A DNA stretch of 64,000 nucleotides from Dyella terrae (GTDB taxonomy: Bacteria > Pseudomonadota > Gammaproteobacteria > Xanthomonadales > Rhodanobacteraceae), in contig NZ_SIZZ01000001.1 of the NCBI RefSeq assembly GCF_004322705.1, forward strand, positions 1,860,001-1,924,000, given 5' to 3'. Position numbers and translations under genes: made by a program. Each line of letters opens with the position of its first letter. Within the stretch, counting starts at the first letter, position 1. Below the pieces are notes generated by a model. The model was not told where the DNA came from, did not search any database, and saw only the letters and a list, made by a program, of their open reading frames with translations. This document shows, one piece after another, positions 52,946 through 61,511 of the stretch.

Positions 52946-54112
52946 TTATCGATTGAGCATGCCATTGCCCATGCCACGGGAATCGCGCGTCTCCTCCAGC
53001 TCCACGCCATCGAGGCCCTGCGACAGCGTATGTGCATCGCCGCCCTGGGCCAGCTTGATGCGCAGGCGCACTTCGTTGGAGCTGTCGGCGTGACGCAGCG
53101 CGTCTTCGTAGGAGATCTCGCCGGCGTGATAAAGCTCGACCAGGCTCTGGTCGAAGGTCTTCATGCCGAGATTGGTCGATTCCTTCATGACTTCCTTGAG
53201 CTTGTGGATCTCGCCCTGGCGGATGTAGTCCTGCACCAGCGGCGTGCCCAGCAGCACCTCGACCGCCACGCGACGCGCCTTGCCGTCGGGCGTGGGGATC
53301 AGCTGCTGCGCAACCACGCCCTTGAGGTTCAGGGACAAGTCCATGAAGAGCTGCGAGCGACGGTCTTCCGGGAAGAAGTGCAGGATACGGTCCATCGCCT
53401 GGTTGGCGTTGTTCGCGTGCAGCGTGCACAGGCAAAGGTGACCGGTTTCGGAGAAGTTGATCGCGTGCTCCATCGTTTCACGCGTACGCACTTCGCCGAT
53501 CATGATCACGTCCGGCGCCTGGCGCAGCGTGTTCTTCAGCGCGTTTTCCCAGTTGTCCGTATCGATGCCGATCTCGCGCTGCGTGATGATGCAGCTCTCA
53601 TGCTTGTGCACGTATTCGATCGGGTCCTCGATAGTGATGATGTGGCCGGTCGAATTCTGGTTGCGATAACCGATCATCGACGCCAGCGAGGTCGACTTAC
53701 CGGTACCGGTACCACCCACGAAAATGATGATGCCGCGCTTGGTCATCGCCAGCTGCTTGATCACCGGCGGGAGACTGAGCTCCTCGATCGTCGGGATCTT
53801 GGATTCGATCCGGCGCAGCACCATGCCCACGCAGTTGCGCTGGTAGAAGCACGAGACACGAAAGCGACCCACGCCTTGCGCCGAAATGGCGAACTGGCAC
53901 TCGTGCGTCTTTTCGAACTCCTCGCGCTGCGAAGGCGTCATCACGTTCAGCACCATGTCGCGCGACTGCTGCGCCGACAACGGACTCTGCGTAATGGGCA
54001 CGATGCGCCCCTGCACCTTCATCGATGGCGCGACACCGGCCGTGATGAACAAGTCGGATGCCTTCTTGTGCACCATCAACTTGAGGAACGAGGTGAAGTC
54101 GAAATCGCTCAT
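52946..54112 (-). CDS. pilU: PilU, type IV pilus retraction ATPase accessory
   Basis: 388-residue PilT-family hexameric ATPase. Walker A is GGTGTGKST, Walker B IMIGEVRT, the His box GHLCLCTLHANNA and the Asp box IITIEDPIEY. PilU helps PilT retract pili under load and cannot work alone. It has an acidic C-terminal extension (GVELEETRDSRGMGNGMLNR) relative to PilT. The start at 54112 begins the family sequence MSDFDFTSFL. It follows pilT, separated by the heptamer hairpin. Confidence 0.95.
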   Translation of the reverse strand: MSDFDFTSFLKLMVHKKASDLFITAGVAPSMKVQGRIVPITQSPLSAQQSRDMVLNVMTPSQREEFEKTHECQFAISAQGVGRFRVSCFYQRNCVGMVLRRIESKIPTIEELSLPPVIKQLAMTKRGIIIFVGGTGTGKSTSLASMIGYRNQNSTGHIITIEDPIEYVHKHESCIITQREIGIDTDNWENALKNTLRQAPDVIMIGEVRTRETMEHAINFSETGHLCLCTLHANNANQAMDRILHFFPEDRRSQLFMDLSLNLKGVVAQQLIPTPDGKARRVAVEVLLGTPLVQDYIRQGEIHKLKEVMKESTNLGMKTFDQSLVELYHAGEISYEDALRHADSSNEVRLRIKLAQGGDAHTLSQGLDGVELEETRDSRGMGNGMLNR

Positions 54113-54132
54113 GGGGTGTCTCCTTTGGAGAC

Positions 54133-54231
54133 GTGAAGGGTGAACAGTAAACAGTGAACAGGTAAGAGCAAGTTGAGGCAACGAAACGGCAGACGCTCTT
54201 ACCGTTTACCGTTCACCGTCCCCTCTTCACC
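54133..54231. repeat. Heptamer-built palindromic element, copy 2
   Basis: Left arm (54133-54169) is GTGAAGG followed by GTRAACA-type heptamers ending GGTAAGAGC. Right arm (54195-54231) begins GCTCTTACC and is its near complement. The arms are about 37 bases with a 25-base loop. It fills the gap between pilT and pilU, so any hairpin in the shared mRNA could reduce pilU expression relative to pilT. Same element as 13348-13415. Confidence 0.85.
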
Positions 54232-54235
54232 GCCC

Positions 54236-55273
54236 TTACTTGAAGACGTCCTTGTTACGCGCATACTGCGCCGCCTGCTGGCGGGTGACCAGTCCACGCT
54301 TCACAAGATCCTGCAGGTTCTGGTCCAGCGTCTGCATGCCGTATTGCTGGCCGGTCTGGATGGACGAATACATCTGCGCCACCTTGTCTTCGCGAATCAG
54401 GTTTCGGATCGCCGGGATGCCGACCATGATTTCGTGGGCGGCGAGACGACCACCGCCGACCTTCTTCAGCAGGGACTGCGAAATCACCGCGCGCAGCGAC
54501 TCGGACAGCATCGAGCGCACCATCGGCTTTTCGCCGGAAGGGAACACGTCGATGATACGGTCGATGGTCTTGGCGGCCGAGCTGGTATGCAGGGTGCCGA
54601 ACACCAGGTGACCGGTTTCCGCGGCGGTCAGCGCCAGGCGGATGGTTTCAAGGTCGCGCAATTCACCCACCAGGATGAAGTCCGGGTCTTCGCGAAGCGC
54701 CGAACGCAGTGCTTCGTTGAAGCCGTGGGTATCGCGGTGGACTTCGCGCTGGTTGACCAGGCACTTCTGCGAGGTGTGCACGAATTCGATCGGATCCTCG
54801 ATGGTGAGGATGTGGCCGTATTCGTTTTTGTTGATGTGGTCGACCATCGCTGCCAGCGTGGTGGACTTGCCCGAACCGGTCGGCCCCGTCACCAGGATCA
54901 GGCCCTGCGGCTGCTCGATCAGCTCGCGGAACACGCGGGGCGCACCCAGGTCTTCCAGCGTGAGCACTTCCGAAGGAATGGTACGGAACACCGCGCCGGC
55001 GCCACGGTTCTGGTTGAACGCATTGACGCGGAATCGGGCGAGGCCGGGAATCTCGAACGAGAAGTCGACCTCAAGGAATTCTTCGTAGTCGCGGCGCTGC
55101 TTGTCCGACATGATGTCGTAGATCAGCGAGTGAACCTGCTTGTGTTCCAGCGCGGGCAGGTTGATGCGGCGAACGTCGCCGTCCACGCGAATCATCGGCG
55201 GCAGGCCGGCCGACAAGTGCAAGTCCGACGCCTTGTTCTTCACCGAGAAGGCAAGCAGTTCGGCGATATCCAT
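54236..55273 (-). CDS. pilT: PilT, type IV pilus retraction motor ATPase
   Basis: 345-residue retraction ATPase. Walker A is GPTGSGKST, Walker B ILVGELRD, the His box GHLVFGTLHTSSA, the Asp box ILTIEDPIEF, and the retraction-specific C-terminal motif GIPAIRNLIRED is intact. The ATG at 55273 matches the usual start MDIAELLAFSVKNKASDLHLSAG and has AAGGGG upstream. It is divergent from proC; yggS, usually between them, is absent. Confidence 0.96.
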   Translation of the reverse strand: MDIAELLAFSVKNKASDLHLSAGLPPMIRVDGDVRRINLPALEHKQVHSLIYDIMSDKQRRDYEEFLEVDFSFEIPGLARFRVNAFNQNRGAGAVFRTIPSEVLTLEDLGAPRVFRELIEQPQGLILVTGPTGSGKSTTLAAMVDHINKNEYGHILTIEDPIEFVHTSQKCLVNQREVHRDTHGFNEALRSALREDPDFILVGELRDLETIRLALTAAETGHLVFGTLHTSSAAKTIDRIIDVFPSGEKPMVRSMLSESLRAVISQSLLKKVGGGRLAAHEIMVGIPAIRNLIREDKVAQMYSSIQTGQQYGMQTLDQNLQDLVKRGLVTRQQAAQYARNKDVFK

Positions 55274-55595
55274 CGGGTTCCCCTTCAACCGATCGTCAGA
55301 ATGGCACAGTGACTTTGCCGTCCTGGTGAGGATCGCGACCCCGTAGGAAGCCCGCCGGCGTTGCCGGCACACCCCGAAACTGGAAAACGCCATTCCCCCC
55401 AAGAAGCGGCCCGATACTACTCGTGCGATGTGTCGGGGGGCCAGTCTTTCAGGCGCGCTATGGCTGAAGTTGTGAAGTAAGACGTCAGGTCCGGCGGCCG
55501 GCCATCGCCTGGCCGGTCGTCACCCCACCCCTCACGGCCCCTGGCTCCCCGCGCCTGCTAAGGTATTCGGCCCAAGCAACATCGGAAGGAATCCC
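55274..55595. other. Divergent intergenic region, pilT / proC
   Basis: 322 bases. A small inverted repeat CCGGCCA-TCGCC-TGGCCGG is at 55498-55516, and a TAAGGT -10-like box precedes the proC ribosome binding site GGAAGGAA. A TGGCAC-rich stretch near 55303 was considered and rejected as a sigma-54 site. No gene is recognised; the expected yggS is not here, even in fragments. Confidence 0.5.
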
Positions 55596-56417
55596 ATGCC
55601 CCACATTGCGTTCATCGGCGGCGGCAACATGGCGCGCAGCCTGATTGGCGGCCTGATCAAGACCGGCGTGGCCGGCTCGACGATCAGCGTGGCCGAGCCG
55701 CGGGCCGACGCGCGCCAGGACCTGGGGCGTGAGTTCGGCGTGGCTTGCTATGCCGAAAGCCACCTGGCGGCGGCGAACGCCGATGTGGTCGTGCTGGCCG
55801 TTAAGCCGCAGATCATGCCTTCGCTTCAGAAGGAGATGAGGGAAGTGCTGGCGCGCCAGCATCCGATGCTGATTTCGATCGCCGCCGGCGTCCGGCTGGA
55901 TCAGCTCGAACGCTGGTTCGGCGCCCTGCCCATCGTCCGCTGCATGCCCAATACCCCCGCCCTGATCGGCGCCGGCGCCACCGGCCTGTGCGCGAACGCT
56001 CGCGTCAGTCCGCCCCAGCGTGCCCAGGCCCAACACATCCTGGCCGCCGTGGGCATCACCCAGTGGATCGCCGAGGAGCGCCTGATGGATACCGTCACCG
56101 CGATCTCGGGCTCGGGCCCCGCTTACTTCTTCGCCATCGTCGAGGCACTGGAAGACGCTGCCGTTGCCCAGGGCATGCCGCGCGCCACCGCCCGCGCCCT
56201 GGCCACGCAGACCTGCCTGGGTGCCGGCCGCATGCTGACCGAAGATGGTGAGGCGCCGGGCGTCCTGCGCCAGCGCGTTACGTCGCCCAACGGCACCACC
56301 CAGGCGGCGCTCGACAGCTTCGCCGGCGATGACCTGCATCGCATCGTTGCCCGTGCCGTTGCCGCCGCCACCCGCCGTGGCGAACAGATGGCCGCCGACC
56401 TGGACAAGTCCCTGTGA
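55596..56417 (+). CDS. proC: Pyrroline-5-carboxylate reductase ProC
   Basis: 273-residue reductase completing proline synthesis with NADPH. IAFIGGGNMARSLIGGLI is the Rossmann loop, VLAVKPQIM and PNTPALIGAGATGL follow, and the C-terminal signature TAISGSGPAYFFAIVEALEDAAVAQG with VTSPNGTTQAAL shapes the active site. It overlaps the yggT gene by 4 bases. Full length, no oddities. Confidence 0.95.
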   Translation: MPHIAFIGGGNMARSLIGGLIKTGVAGSTISVAEPRADARQDLGREFGVACYAESHLAAANADVVVLAVKPQIMPSLQKEMREVLARQHPMLISIAAGVRLDQLERWFGALPIVRCMPNTPALIGAGATGLCANARVSPPQRAQAQHILAAVGITQWIAEERLMDTVTAISGSGPAYFFAIVEALEDAAVAQGMPRATARALATQTCLGAGRMLTEDGEAPGVLRQRVTSPNGTTQAALDSFAGDDLHRIVARAVAAATRRGEQMAADLDKSL

Positions 56418-56989
56418 ACTACCTGCTCAACGCCTTCTCGTTCCTGCTCGACATCGTCTTCGGCGCGCTCGCCACCTTGTTCGTGCTGCGCCTGGTCGCC
56501 GAGGCCAGCCGCGTCGATTTCCACAATCCGGTCAGCCAGTTCATTTACCGCTACACCAATCCCGTGCTGGCGCCACTGCGCCGGGTGCTGCCCAACTGGC
56601 GACGGATCAACCTCGCCGCCATCGTGGTGGCGTGGGCGATCATGCTGGTCAAGCGGCTGATCCAGTTCGCCATGGTGGGCATCGCGCCCAACGCGCTGGG
56701 CCTGATGCTGCTGTCGCTGGTAGAACTGGCCGACTTCATCTTGCTGTTCTACATCGTGGTGATCTTCGTCTGGTCACTGATGGGCCTGTTCCAGGTCGAT
56801 CGCTATCACCCGGTGATGCGCCTGTGCGACACACTGGTCAGCCCCCTGCTGCGTCCGGTGCGCGGGAAGCTCGTGGTGGGCATGTTCGACTTCGGCCCGT
56901 GGGCCGTGCTGATTGGACTGACCCTTGCGCGCATGCTGGTCATCGATCCCCTGCGCGATCAGTGCGCGCGCCTCGTGCTGGGCCTGTGA
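56414..56989 (+). CDS. yggT: YggT-family membrane protein
   Basis: 191-residue inner-membrane protein with two YggT repeats: FVLRLVAEASRVDFHNPVSQFIYRYTNPVLAPLRRVLP in the first half and the partner VDRYHPVMRLCDTLVSPLLRPVRGKL in the second, between hydrophobic helices. YggT proteins are linked to osmotic or division-related membrane functions; the mechanism is unsettled. Co-transcribed with proC, and the next gene starts within its stop codon. Confidence 0.92.
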   Translation: MNYLLNAFSFLLDIVFGALATLFVLRLVAEASRVDFHNPVSQFIYRYTNPVLAPLRRVLPNWRRINLAAIVVAWAIMLVKRLIQFAMVGIAPNALGLMLLSLVELADFILLFYIVVIFVWSLMGLFQVDRYHPVMRLCDTLVSPLLRPVRGKLVVGMFDFGPWAVLIGLTLARMLVIDPLRDQCARLVLGL

Positions 56990-57786
56990 TGACCGGTCCG
57001 CGCCGCATCGTCTGCCTGACGGAGGAGCCGACCGAAACGTTGTACCTGCTGGGCGAACAGGATCGCATCGTAGGTATCAGCGGCTTCACCGTGCGCCCGG
57101 CGGAAGCCCGCCGCGACAAGCCCAAGGTCAGCGCCTTCACCAGCGCCAAGGTCGACAAGATCCTGGCGCTCAAGCCGGATCTCGCCATCGGCTTTTCCGA
57201 TATCCAGGCCGACATCGCGCAGGCGCTGATCAAGGCTGGCGTGGAAGTGTGGATTGCCAATCACCGCAGCGTCGAAGGGATCATTGATTACATTCGCCGG
57301 CTCGGCGGCCTGGTCGGTGTCGCGTCGAAGGCCGAGGCGCTCGCCTCGTCGCTTCAGCGGCGCATCGATGGCGCACGCGAGGAAAGCAGCGGCTACGCGG
57401 TCCGACCCAAGGTCTATTTCGAAGAATGGGACGAGCCCCTGATCACCGGCATCCGCTGGGTCACGGAGGTGATCGGCATCGCCGGTGGTGACGACATTTT
57501 CCCCGAGCACGCGCAGGCATCGTTGGCCAAGGACCGCATCCTTGCCACGGGCGCACCCGTGATTGAACGTGCCCCGGACATCATTCTCGGTTCGTGGTGC
57601 GGCAAGCGCTTTCGCCCCGAGCTGGTGGCGGCACGACCGGGCTGGGACGCGATCCCCGCGGTGCGCGATGGCGAACTTCACGAAATCAAGTCGCCCATGA
57701 TTCTGCAACCGGGTCCCGCCGCGCTGACCGACGGGCTCGACGCCGTGCAGTTCATCATCCGCGAGTGGGTACAGCGTCAGGGCTGA
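56989..57786 (+). CDS. Cobalamin-binding / periplasmic-binding-fold protein without signal peptide
   Basis: 265-residue protein of the BtuF/FhuD-like substrate-binding family (PF01497 fold): RIVCLTEEPTETLYLLGEQDRIVGISGF, VDKILALKPDLAIGF, VEGIIDYIRRLGGLVGV and ILATGAPVIERAPDIILG. It starts directly at the binding domain without a signal peptide or lipobox, so it may be cytoplasmic, or the export signal has been lost. The ATG overlaps the yggT stop (TGATG). No btuC or btuD is nearby. Ligand is presumed to be a cobalamin or other cofactor. Confidence 0.82.
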   Translation: MTGPRRIVCLTEEPTETLYLLGEQDRIVGISGFTVRPAEARRDKPKVSAFTSAKVDKILALKPDLAIGFSDIQADIAQALIKAGVEVWIANHRSVEGIIDYIRRLGGLVGVASKAEALASSLQRRIDGAREESSGYAVRPKVYFEEWDEPLITGIRWVTEVIGIAGGDDIFPEHAQASLAKDRILATGAPVIERAPDIILGSWCGKRFRPELVAARPGWDAIPAVRDGELHEIKSPMILQPGPAALTDGLDAVQFIIREWVQRQG

Positions 57787-57797
57787 ACAGCGCCGCG

Positions 57798-58238
57798 TCA
57801 GTGGCCCAGGACGGTTACCGTGACCTTGCGCTGATGCGGGTCGACGCGGTGTTCCCACAGGAACACGCCCTGCCAGGTTCCCAACTGAGCCTTGCCGCCA
57901 TGGACGGGCAAGGTCAGGCTGACACCGGTGAGGATCGAGCGGATGTGAGCCGGCATGTCATCGGGGCCTTCCGCGTCGTGCTCGAAGATGCTGTCGCCGT
58001 CGGGCACAGCGCGCGCCAGCCAGCGTTCCAGATCGCCACGAACCGCCGGGTCGGCGTTTTCGCAGATGATCAGCGAACAGCTCGTGTGCGCGGTGAATAC
58101 ATGGGCGATGCCCGTGTGAATGCCGCTGGCCGAGACGATCTCAGCCACTTTCTCAGTGATTTCGCTGAAACCACGACCGCGCGTGTGCACGGTGAAACCG
58201 GTCTGGGCAACGTGCTCGGCGGTCGTGGCTCGGCTCAT
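57798..58238 (-). CDS. yjbQ: YjbQ family protein (secondary thiamine-phosphate synthase)
   Basis: 146-residue UPF0047 protein. The C-terminal signature LGTWQGVFLWEHR and the HTSCSLIICENADP loop with conserved His and Asp are clear. YjbQ enzymes can replace thiamine-phosphate synthase weakly and may use other substrates. It lies 9 bases downstream of pdxH on the same strand. Confidence 0.9.
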   Translation of the reverse strand: MSRATTAEHVAQTGFTVHTRGRGFSEITEKVAEIVSASGIHTGIAHVFTAHTSCSLIICENADPAVRGDLERWLARAVPDGDSIFEHDAEGPDDMPAHIRSILTGVSLTLPVHGGKAQLGTWQGVFLWEHRVDPHQRKVTVTVLGH

Positions 58239-58247
58239 GGTGGATCC

Positions 58248-58835
58248 TCAGGGATACAGCAGGCGATGCGTCCAGGTCTGGCCGTGGCGACTCCAGCGGA
58301 CGCGCTCATGCCAGCGGAACTCGGCGCCGTACCAGAATTCGACCATGTCCGGCTCGACGACGAAGCCACCCCAGTGCGGAGGGCGAGGCACGTCCCGGCC
58401 CTCGAATTCGTGCTCGTACCGGGCCAGGCGCTGTTCGAAGGTTTCGCGGTCCGGCAAGGTCTGGGACTGCAAGGAGGCCCAGGCGCCGATCTGGCTTCCG
58501 CGCGGTCGACTGGCGAAGTAGGCGTCGGACTCTTCGGCCACCAGCTTGCGGGCCGTCCCTTCGACCCGGACCTGGACGCCTTCGCGCAACTGCTTCCAGT
58601 GGAAGCACAGGGCGACCTGGGCATGGGCGTCGAGCTGGCTGCCCTTGTCGCTTTCGTAGTTGGTGAAGAAGCGCAGGCCGCGTTCGTCGGCCCCCTTGAG
58701 CAGGACGATGCGCGCACTCACCCGGCCCGCGCCGTCGCAGGTTGCCAGGTTCATCGCGGTGGGTTCGGGATCGCCGCCCGTACGGGCCTCTTCCAGAAGC
58801 TGCAAAAACGTGTCGAGGATCTCTTGTTTCAACAT
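58248..58835 (-). CDS. pdxH: Pyridoxine/pyridoxamine 5'-phosphate oxidase PdxH
   Basis: 195-residue FMN oxidase making pyridoxal phosphate. VSARIVLLKGADERGLRFFTNYESDKG and LCFHWKQLREGVQVRVEGTARKL hold the FMN residues, and the C-terminal WRHER-like FRWHERVRW with RLLYP closes the site. I start at 58835 (MLKQEILDTFL); an upstream frame is antisense to the kinase gene. Slightly shorter than E. coli PdxH (218), lacking the N-terminal arm. Confidence 0.9.
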   Translation of the reverse strand: MLKQEILDTFLQLLEEARTGGDPEPTAMNLATCDGAGRVSARIVLLKGADERGLRFFTNYESDKGSQLDAHAQVALCFHWKQLREGVQVRVEGTARKLVAEESDAYFASRPRGSQIGAWASLQSQTLPDRETFEQRLARYEHEFEGRDVPRPPHWGGFVVEPDMVEFWYGAEFRWHERVRWSRHGQTWTHRLLYP

Positions 58836-58875
58836 GGGTCTTGAATCGTGGCCGCCTCGCGCCATCATGGCGCGC

Positions 58876-59706
58876 ATGGTTAATGATGCTAGCACGCAGA
58901 ATTCGGCCCTGGCGGGCCTCTTGCTCGACCAGTACGCCGGACGCATAGCGCGATCCAAGCGCCCGTATTTGTTGGGAATTTCCGGCTTGCAAGGGAGTGG
59001 CAAGAGCACCCTCGCCCGCGAATTGAAAGCCCAGGCCGAAGCCCGGGGCCTGCCCACGGAAGTGCTCTCACTGGACGATTTCTACTACAGCCGGAGTGAG
59101 CGCGAGGTGCTCGCGCAGCAGGTTCACCCCCTCCTGCGGACCCGCGGCGTGCCCGGTACGCACGAGATCGAGTTGTTGATGTCGGTGCTCGCCGCCCTGC
59201 CCCAGGCCTCGGACAAACTCCCGGTGTCCTACCCCCGCTTCGACAAGGGCCGCGATACCCGCATGCCCCCGTCGCGCTGGCCCAAGGTCACCCGTCCGCC
59301 CAAGCTGGTCATCCTCGAAGGCTGGGCCCTGGGCATCAAGCCGCAGACCCAGGCGCAGCTGGACGTGCCGGTCAACGACCTGGAACGCACCGAGGACCCC
59401 GAGGGAACCTGGCGCCACTGGGTCAACAAGCAGCTGCGCGGCTACCAGCCGCTATGGCGCAAGCTCGACGCCCTGGTGGTGTTGCAGGCGCCAGACTGGG
59501 CTGTCGTGCAGAAGTGGCGCAGTCAGCAGGAGGCCGAGCTGCTGGCCCGGCACGCCCCGCTCGCCATGGACGCCGAGGCCATGGTTCGCTTTCTCGCCCA
59601 CTTCGAGCGACTCAGCCGCCATGCCCTGGCCACCTTGCCGGCGCAGGCCGACAGTTGCGTGGAATACGACACGCAGCGGCATGTCACCGGGCTGAGCCAC
59701 TTCTGA
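58876..59706 (+). CDS. P-loop kinase, D-glycerate 3-kinase-like
   Basis: 276-residue kinase of the plant-type glycerate kinase / phosphoribulokinase-like fold. Walker A is GISGLQGSGKST, then LSLDDFYYSRSE, RGVPGTHEIELL and LPVSYPRFDKGRDTRMP, all typical of GLYK-like proteins (including YggC/CoaA relatives). It would make 3-phosphoglycerate from D-glycerate. The first Met of MVNDAS (58876) is chosen; no strong ribosome binding site is visible and 58867 is an alternative. Divergent from pdxH with 40 bases between. Confidence 0.82.
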   Translation: MVNDASTQNSALAGLLLDQYAGRIARSKRPYLLGISGLQGSGKSTLARELKAQAEARGLPTEVLSLDDFYYSRSEREVLAQQVHPLLRTRGVPGTHEIELLMSVLAALPQASDKLPVSYPRFDKGRDTRMPPSRWPKVTRPPKLVILEGWALGIKPQTQAQLDVPVNDLERTEDPEGTWRHWVNKQLRGYQPLWRKLDALVVLQAPDWAVVQKWRSQQEAELLARHAPLAMDAEAMVRFLAHFERLSRHALATLPAQADSCVEYDTQRHVTGLSHF

Positions 59707-59726
59707 GTCGGCGAGTCCCGTCACCG

Positions 59727-60074
59727 TCAGCCGGTGATGGGCTCCACGACCACCGCCGTTCCATAAGCCAGCACCTCGGTCACGCCTTCGGCGACGTCGT
59801 TGGCGTCATACCGCATGGCGATCACCGCGTTGGCGCCGTGTTCGGCGGCGTGCTGCAGCATCAATTCGAAAGCTTCTTCGCGCGCTTTTTCGCACAGCTC
59901 CGTGTAGATGGTGATATTGCCGCCAACCAGCGTCTGCAGCGCGGCGCCGAAATTGCCGATGACGCTGCGCGATCGCACGGTAATGCCGCGCACGATGCCC
60001 ATCGGCCGCACGATGCGGAAGCCGGGCACTTCGTTGCTGGTGCTGACCATGGTGGGGGAAATGCGGTTGGCCAT
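59727..60074 (-). CDS. YbjQ-family (UPF0145) protein
   Basis: 115-residue heavy-metal-binding-domain protein of the YbjQ family: VPGFRIVRPMGIVRGITVRSRS, GGNITIYTELCEKAREEAFELM and AANAVIAMRYD-like GANAVIAMRYDAND. It forms pentameric beta structures in known cases; function is unknown. AAGGAGG precedes the ATG at 60074 and fixes the start. It lies 28 bases after the SDR gene's stop and shares its direction. Confidence 0.9.
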   Translation of the reverse strand: MANRISPTMVSTSNEVPGFRIVRPMGIVRGITVRSRSVIGNFGAALQTLVGGNITIYTELCEKAREEAFELMLQHAAEHGANAVIAMRYDANDVAEGVTEVLAYGTAVVVEPITG

Positions 60075-60102
60075 GTCGTTCCTCCTTGGGATTGCGCCGA
60101 GC

Positions 60103-60930
60103 CTACACGAGCGCGCGATAACCCTCGCGTGCATCCGGCCACTGGCAACGAAAACCGGTGGCCTTAAGTCGCGCATTGCTCAACTTTTTGCTGCCGATGC
60201 CCGCGGGTGCGGGACCTTCAGCGGGCCTCGGCACGTGCATCAGGTCGGCCAGTGCGTCATAGAGCACGTCCATCGGCAAGGGTGTGTCGTCCACGCCCAG
60301 ATAAAGCGGGTCGACTTCAGGCAAGGACAACACATGCGCGATGGCCGCCGCGGCATCGTCGGCATGGATTCGATTGGACCAGTGGGGCGACCCACGCGGC
60401 ACCCGCGCCACGCCGGCCCTGATGCGATCAAGCAGTTGCGTGCGGCCCGCTCCGTAGATCCCGGCCAGTCGCATCGACACGGCAGGCAGGCCTTGCAAAG
60501 CCAGCCACTGCTCGGCTTCCCGCAGGATCCGCCCATTGAAGCCCGGCGGATCGGTCGGCGTGGTTTCGTCGACCCAGGCGTCGCCATGCTCGCCGTACAC
60601 CGCGCTGGAGGACACGAACAGCCAGCGCTTCACGTCCTTCGTTGCCACCGCCTCCACCAGATGGCGCAAACCATCGACGAAGACGGCGCGATAAGCCGCC
60701 TCCTCGCGTGCTCCGGGCGTCGGCGAGTACACGACCTGGGTGAAGCCGACGGGCAAGCCCGCCAGCGTCGACGGCGCGGTCAGATCACCGCGCAGCCAGC
60801 GTATGCCTTCGGAAAGGTCCTCACGCGGCGACCGTCGCAAAGCCCACACTTCATGGCCGCGATCCTGCAGGCGCGCGGCCACGCGAAGGCCCAGATCGCC
60901 GCATCCGGCAAGTAAAACGCGCTCGGTCAT
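60103..60930 (-). CDS. NAD(P)-dependent epimerase/SDR-family protein
   Basis: 275-residue short-chain dehydrogenase/epimerase relative. The dinucleotide loop is LLAGCGDLGLRVAARL (GxGxxG form GCGDLG), with SSSAVYGEHGD supplying the Ser and Tyr of the active site and RLAGIYGAGR shaping the pocket, similar to the YeeZ subgroup. Substrate unknown. Its start is 27 bases from the divergent aroK start. Confidence 0.87.
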   Translation of the reverse strand: MTERVLLAGCGDLGLRVAARLQDRGHEVWALRRSPREDLSEGIRWLRGDLTAPSTLAGLPVGFTQVVYSPTPGAREEAAYRAVFVDGLRHLVEAVATKDVKRWLFVSSSAVYGEHGDAWVDETTPTDPPGFNGRILREAEQWLALQGLPAVSMRLAGIYGAGRTQLLDRIRAGVARVPRGSPHWSNRIHADDAAAAIAHVLSLPEVDPLYLGVDDTPLPMDVLYDALADLMHVPRPAEGPAPAGIGSKKLSNARLKATGFRCQWPDAREGYRALV

Positions 60931-60944
60931 GCGTGGCCTGCTGC

Positions 60945-60950
60945 TAAAGT
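60945..60950 (+). promoter_or_regulatory. Putative -10 box (TAAAGT) for aroK, near-leaderless
   Basis: TAAAGT within GCTGCTAAAGTCGC ends seven bases before the aroK ATG with no ribosome binding site between. The same 14-base string occurs at 19102-19115 before the anion permease gene, there with a normal leader. I see no good -35. Confidence 0.3.
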
Positions 60951-60956
60951 CGCCAT

Positions 60957-61511
60957 ATGAATCCCTCCTGCAACCTGTTCATCGTCGGGCCAACCGGCGC
61001 CGGCAAGACGACGATCGGACGTCGCCTCGCCGCGCATTATGGGCTGGCTTTCGTCGATCTCGACCAGGAAATTGAAGAACGCTGTGGTGCCGACGTGAAC
61101 ACGGTGTTCGCGATGGAGGGCGAAGAAGGATTTCGCCGTCGCGAAAGCGAACTGCTCGAAGCACTGAGCGCCCGGCGCGGCGTGTTGATGGCCACCGGCG
61201 CCGGCGCCGTACTCGATGTCGCCAACCGTCGCCACCTGCGCGACCGCGGCTTCGTGCTGTGGATGCCCGTGACGGTGGACCAGCAACTCGAGCGCCTGGC
61301 GCGCGACCGCACCCGCCCGCTGCTGGCTGTCGACGACCGCCGCGCCCGCCTCGAGGCCATGGCGCAGGTGCGCACGGCGCTCTACGCCGAAGTGGCCGAA
61401 CTGATGCTTCCTGGCGAAGATGACCACCTGCCACGAGTCAGCGAACGCTGCATCGCGCTAATCGATCAATCCTGGCAACGCGACCCCGTTGCCCACGAGT
61501 CATCCCCATGA
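60957..61511 (+). CDS. aroK: Shikimate kinase AroK
   Basis: 184-residue shikimate kinase. Walker [16 protein letters not shown], shikimate-binding VDLDQEIE and [12 protein letters not shown] arginines RDRTRPLL. The motif GGG usually present reads ATGAGAVL, so the middle Gly is Ala. It overlaps aroB by 4 bases and starts the aroK-aroB-WGR-hemE operon. Confidence 0.93.
   Translation: MNPSCNLFIVGPTGAGKTTIGRRLAAHYGLAFVDLDQEIEERCGADVNTVFAMEGEEGFRRRESELLEALSARRGVLMATGAGAVLDVANRRHLRDRGFVLWMPVTVDQQLERLARDRTRPLLAVDDRRARLEAMAQVRTALYAEVAELMLPGEDDHLPRVSERCIALIDQSWQRDPVAHESSP

Noticed and set aside
55303-55319. TGGCAC followed by TTTGC, similar to a sigma-54 promoter
   Set aside because: The GG-to-GC spacing is two bases too long and it points toward proC, not pilT.
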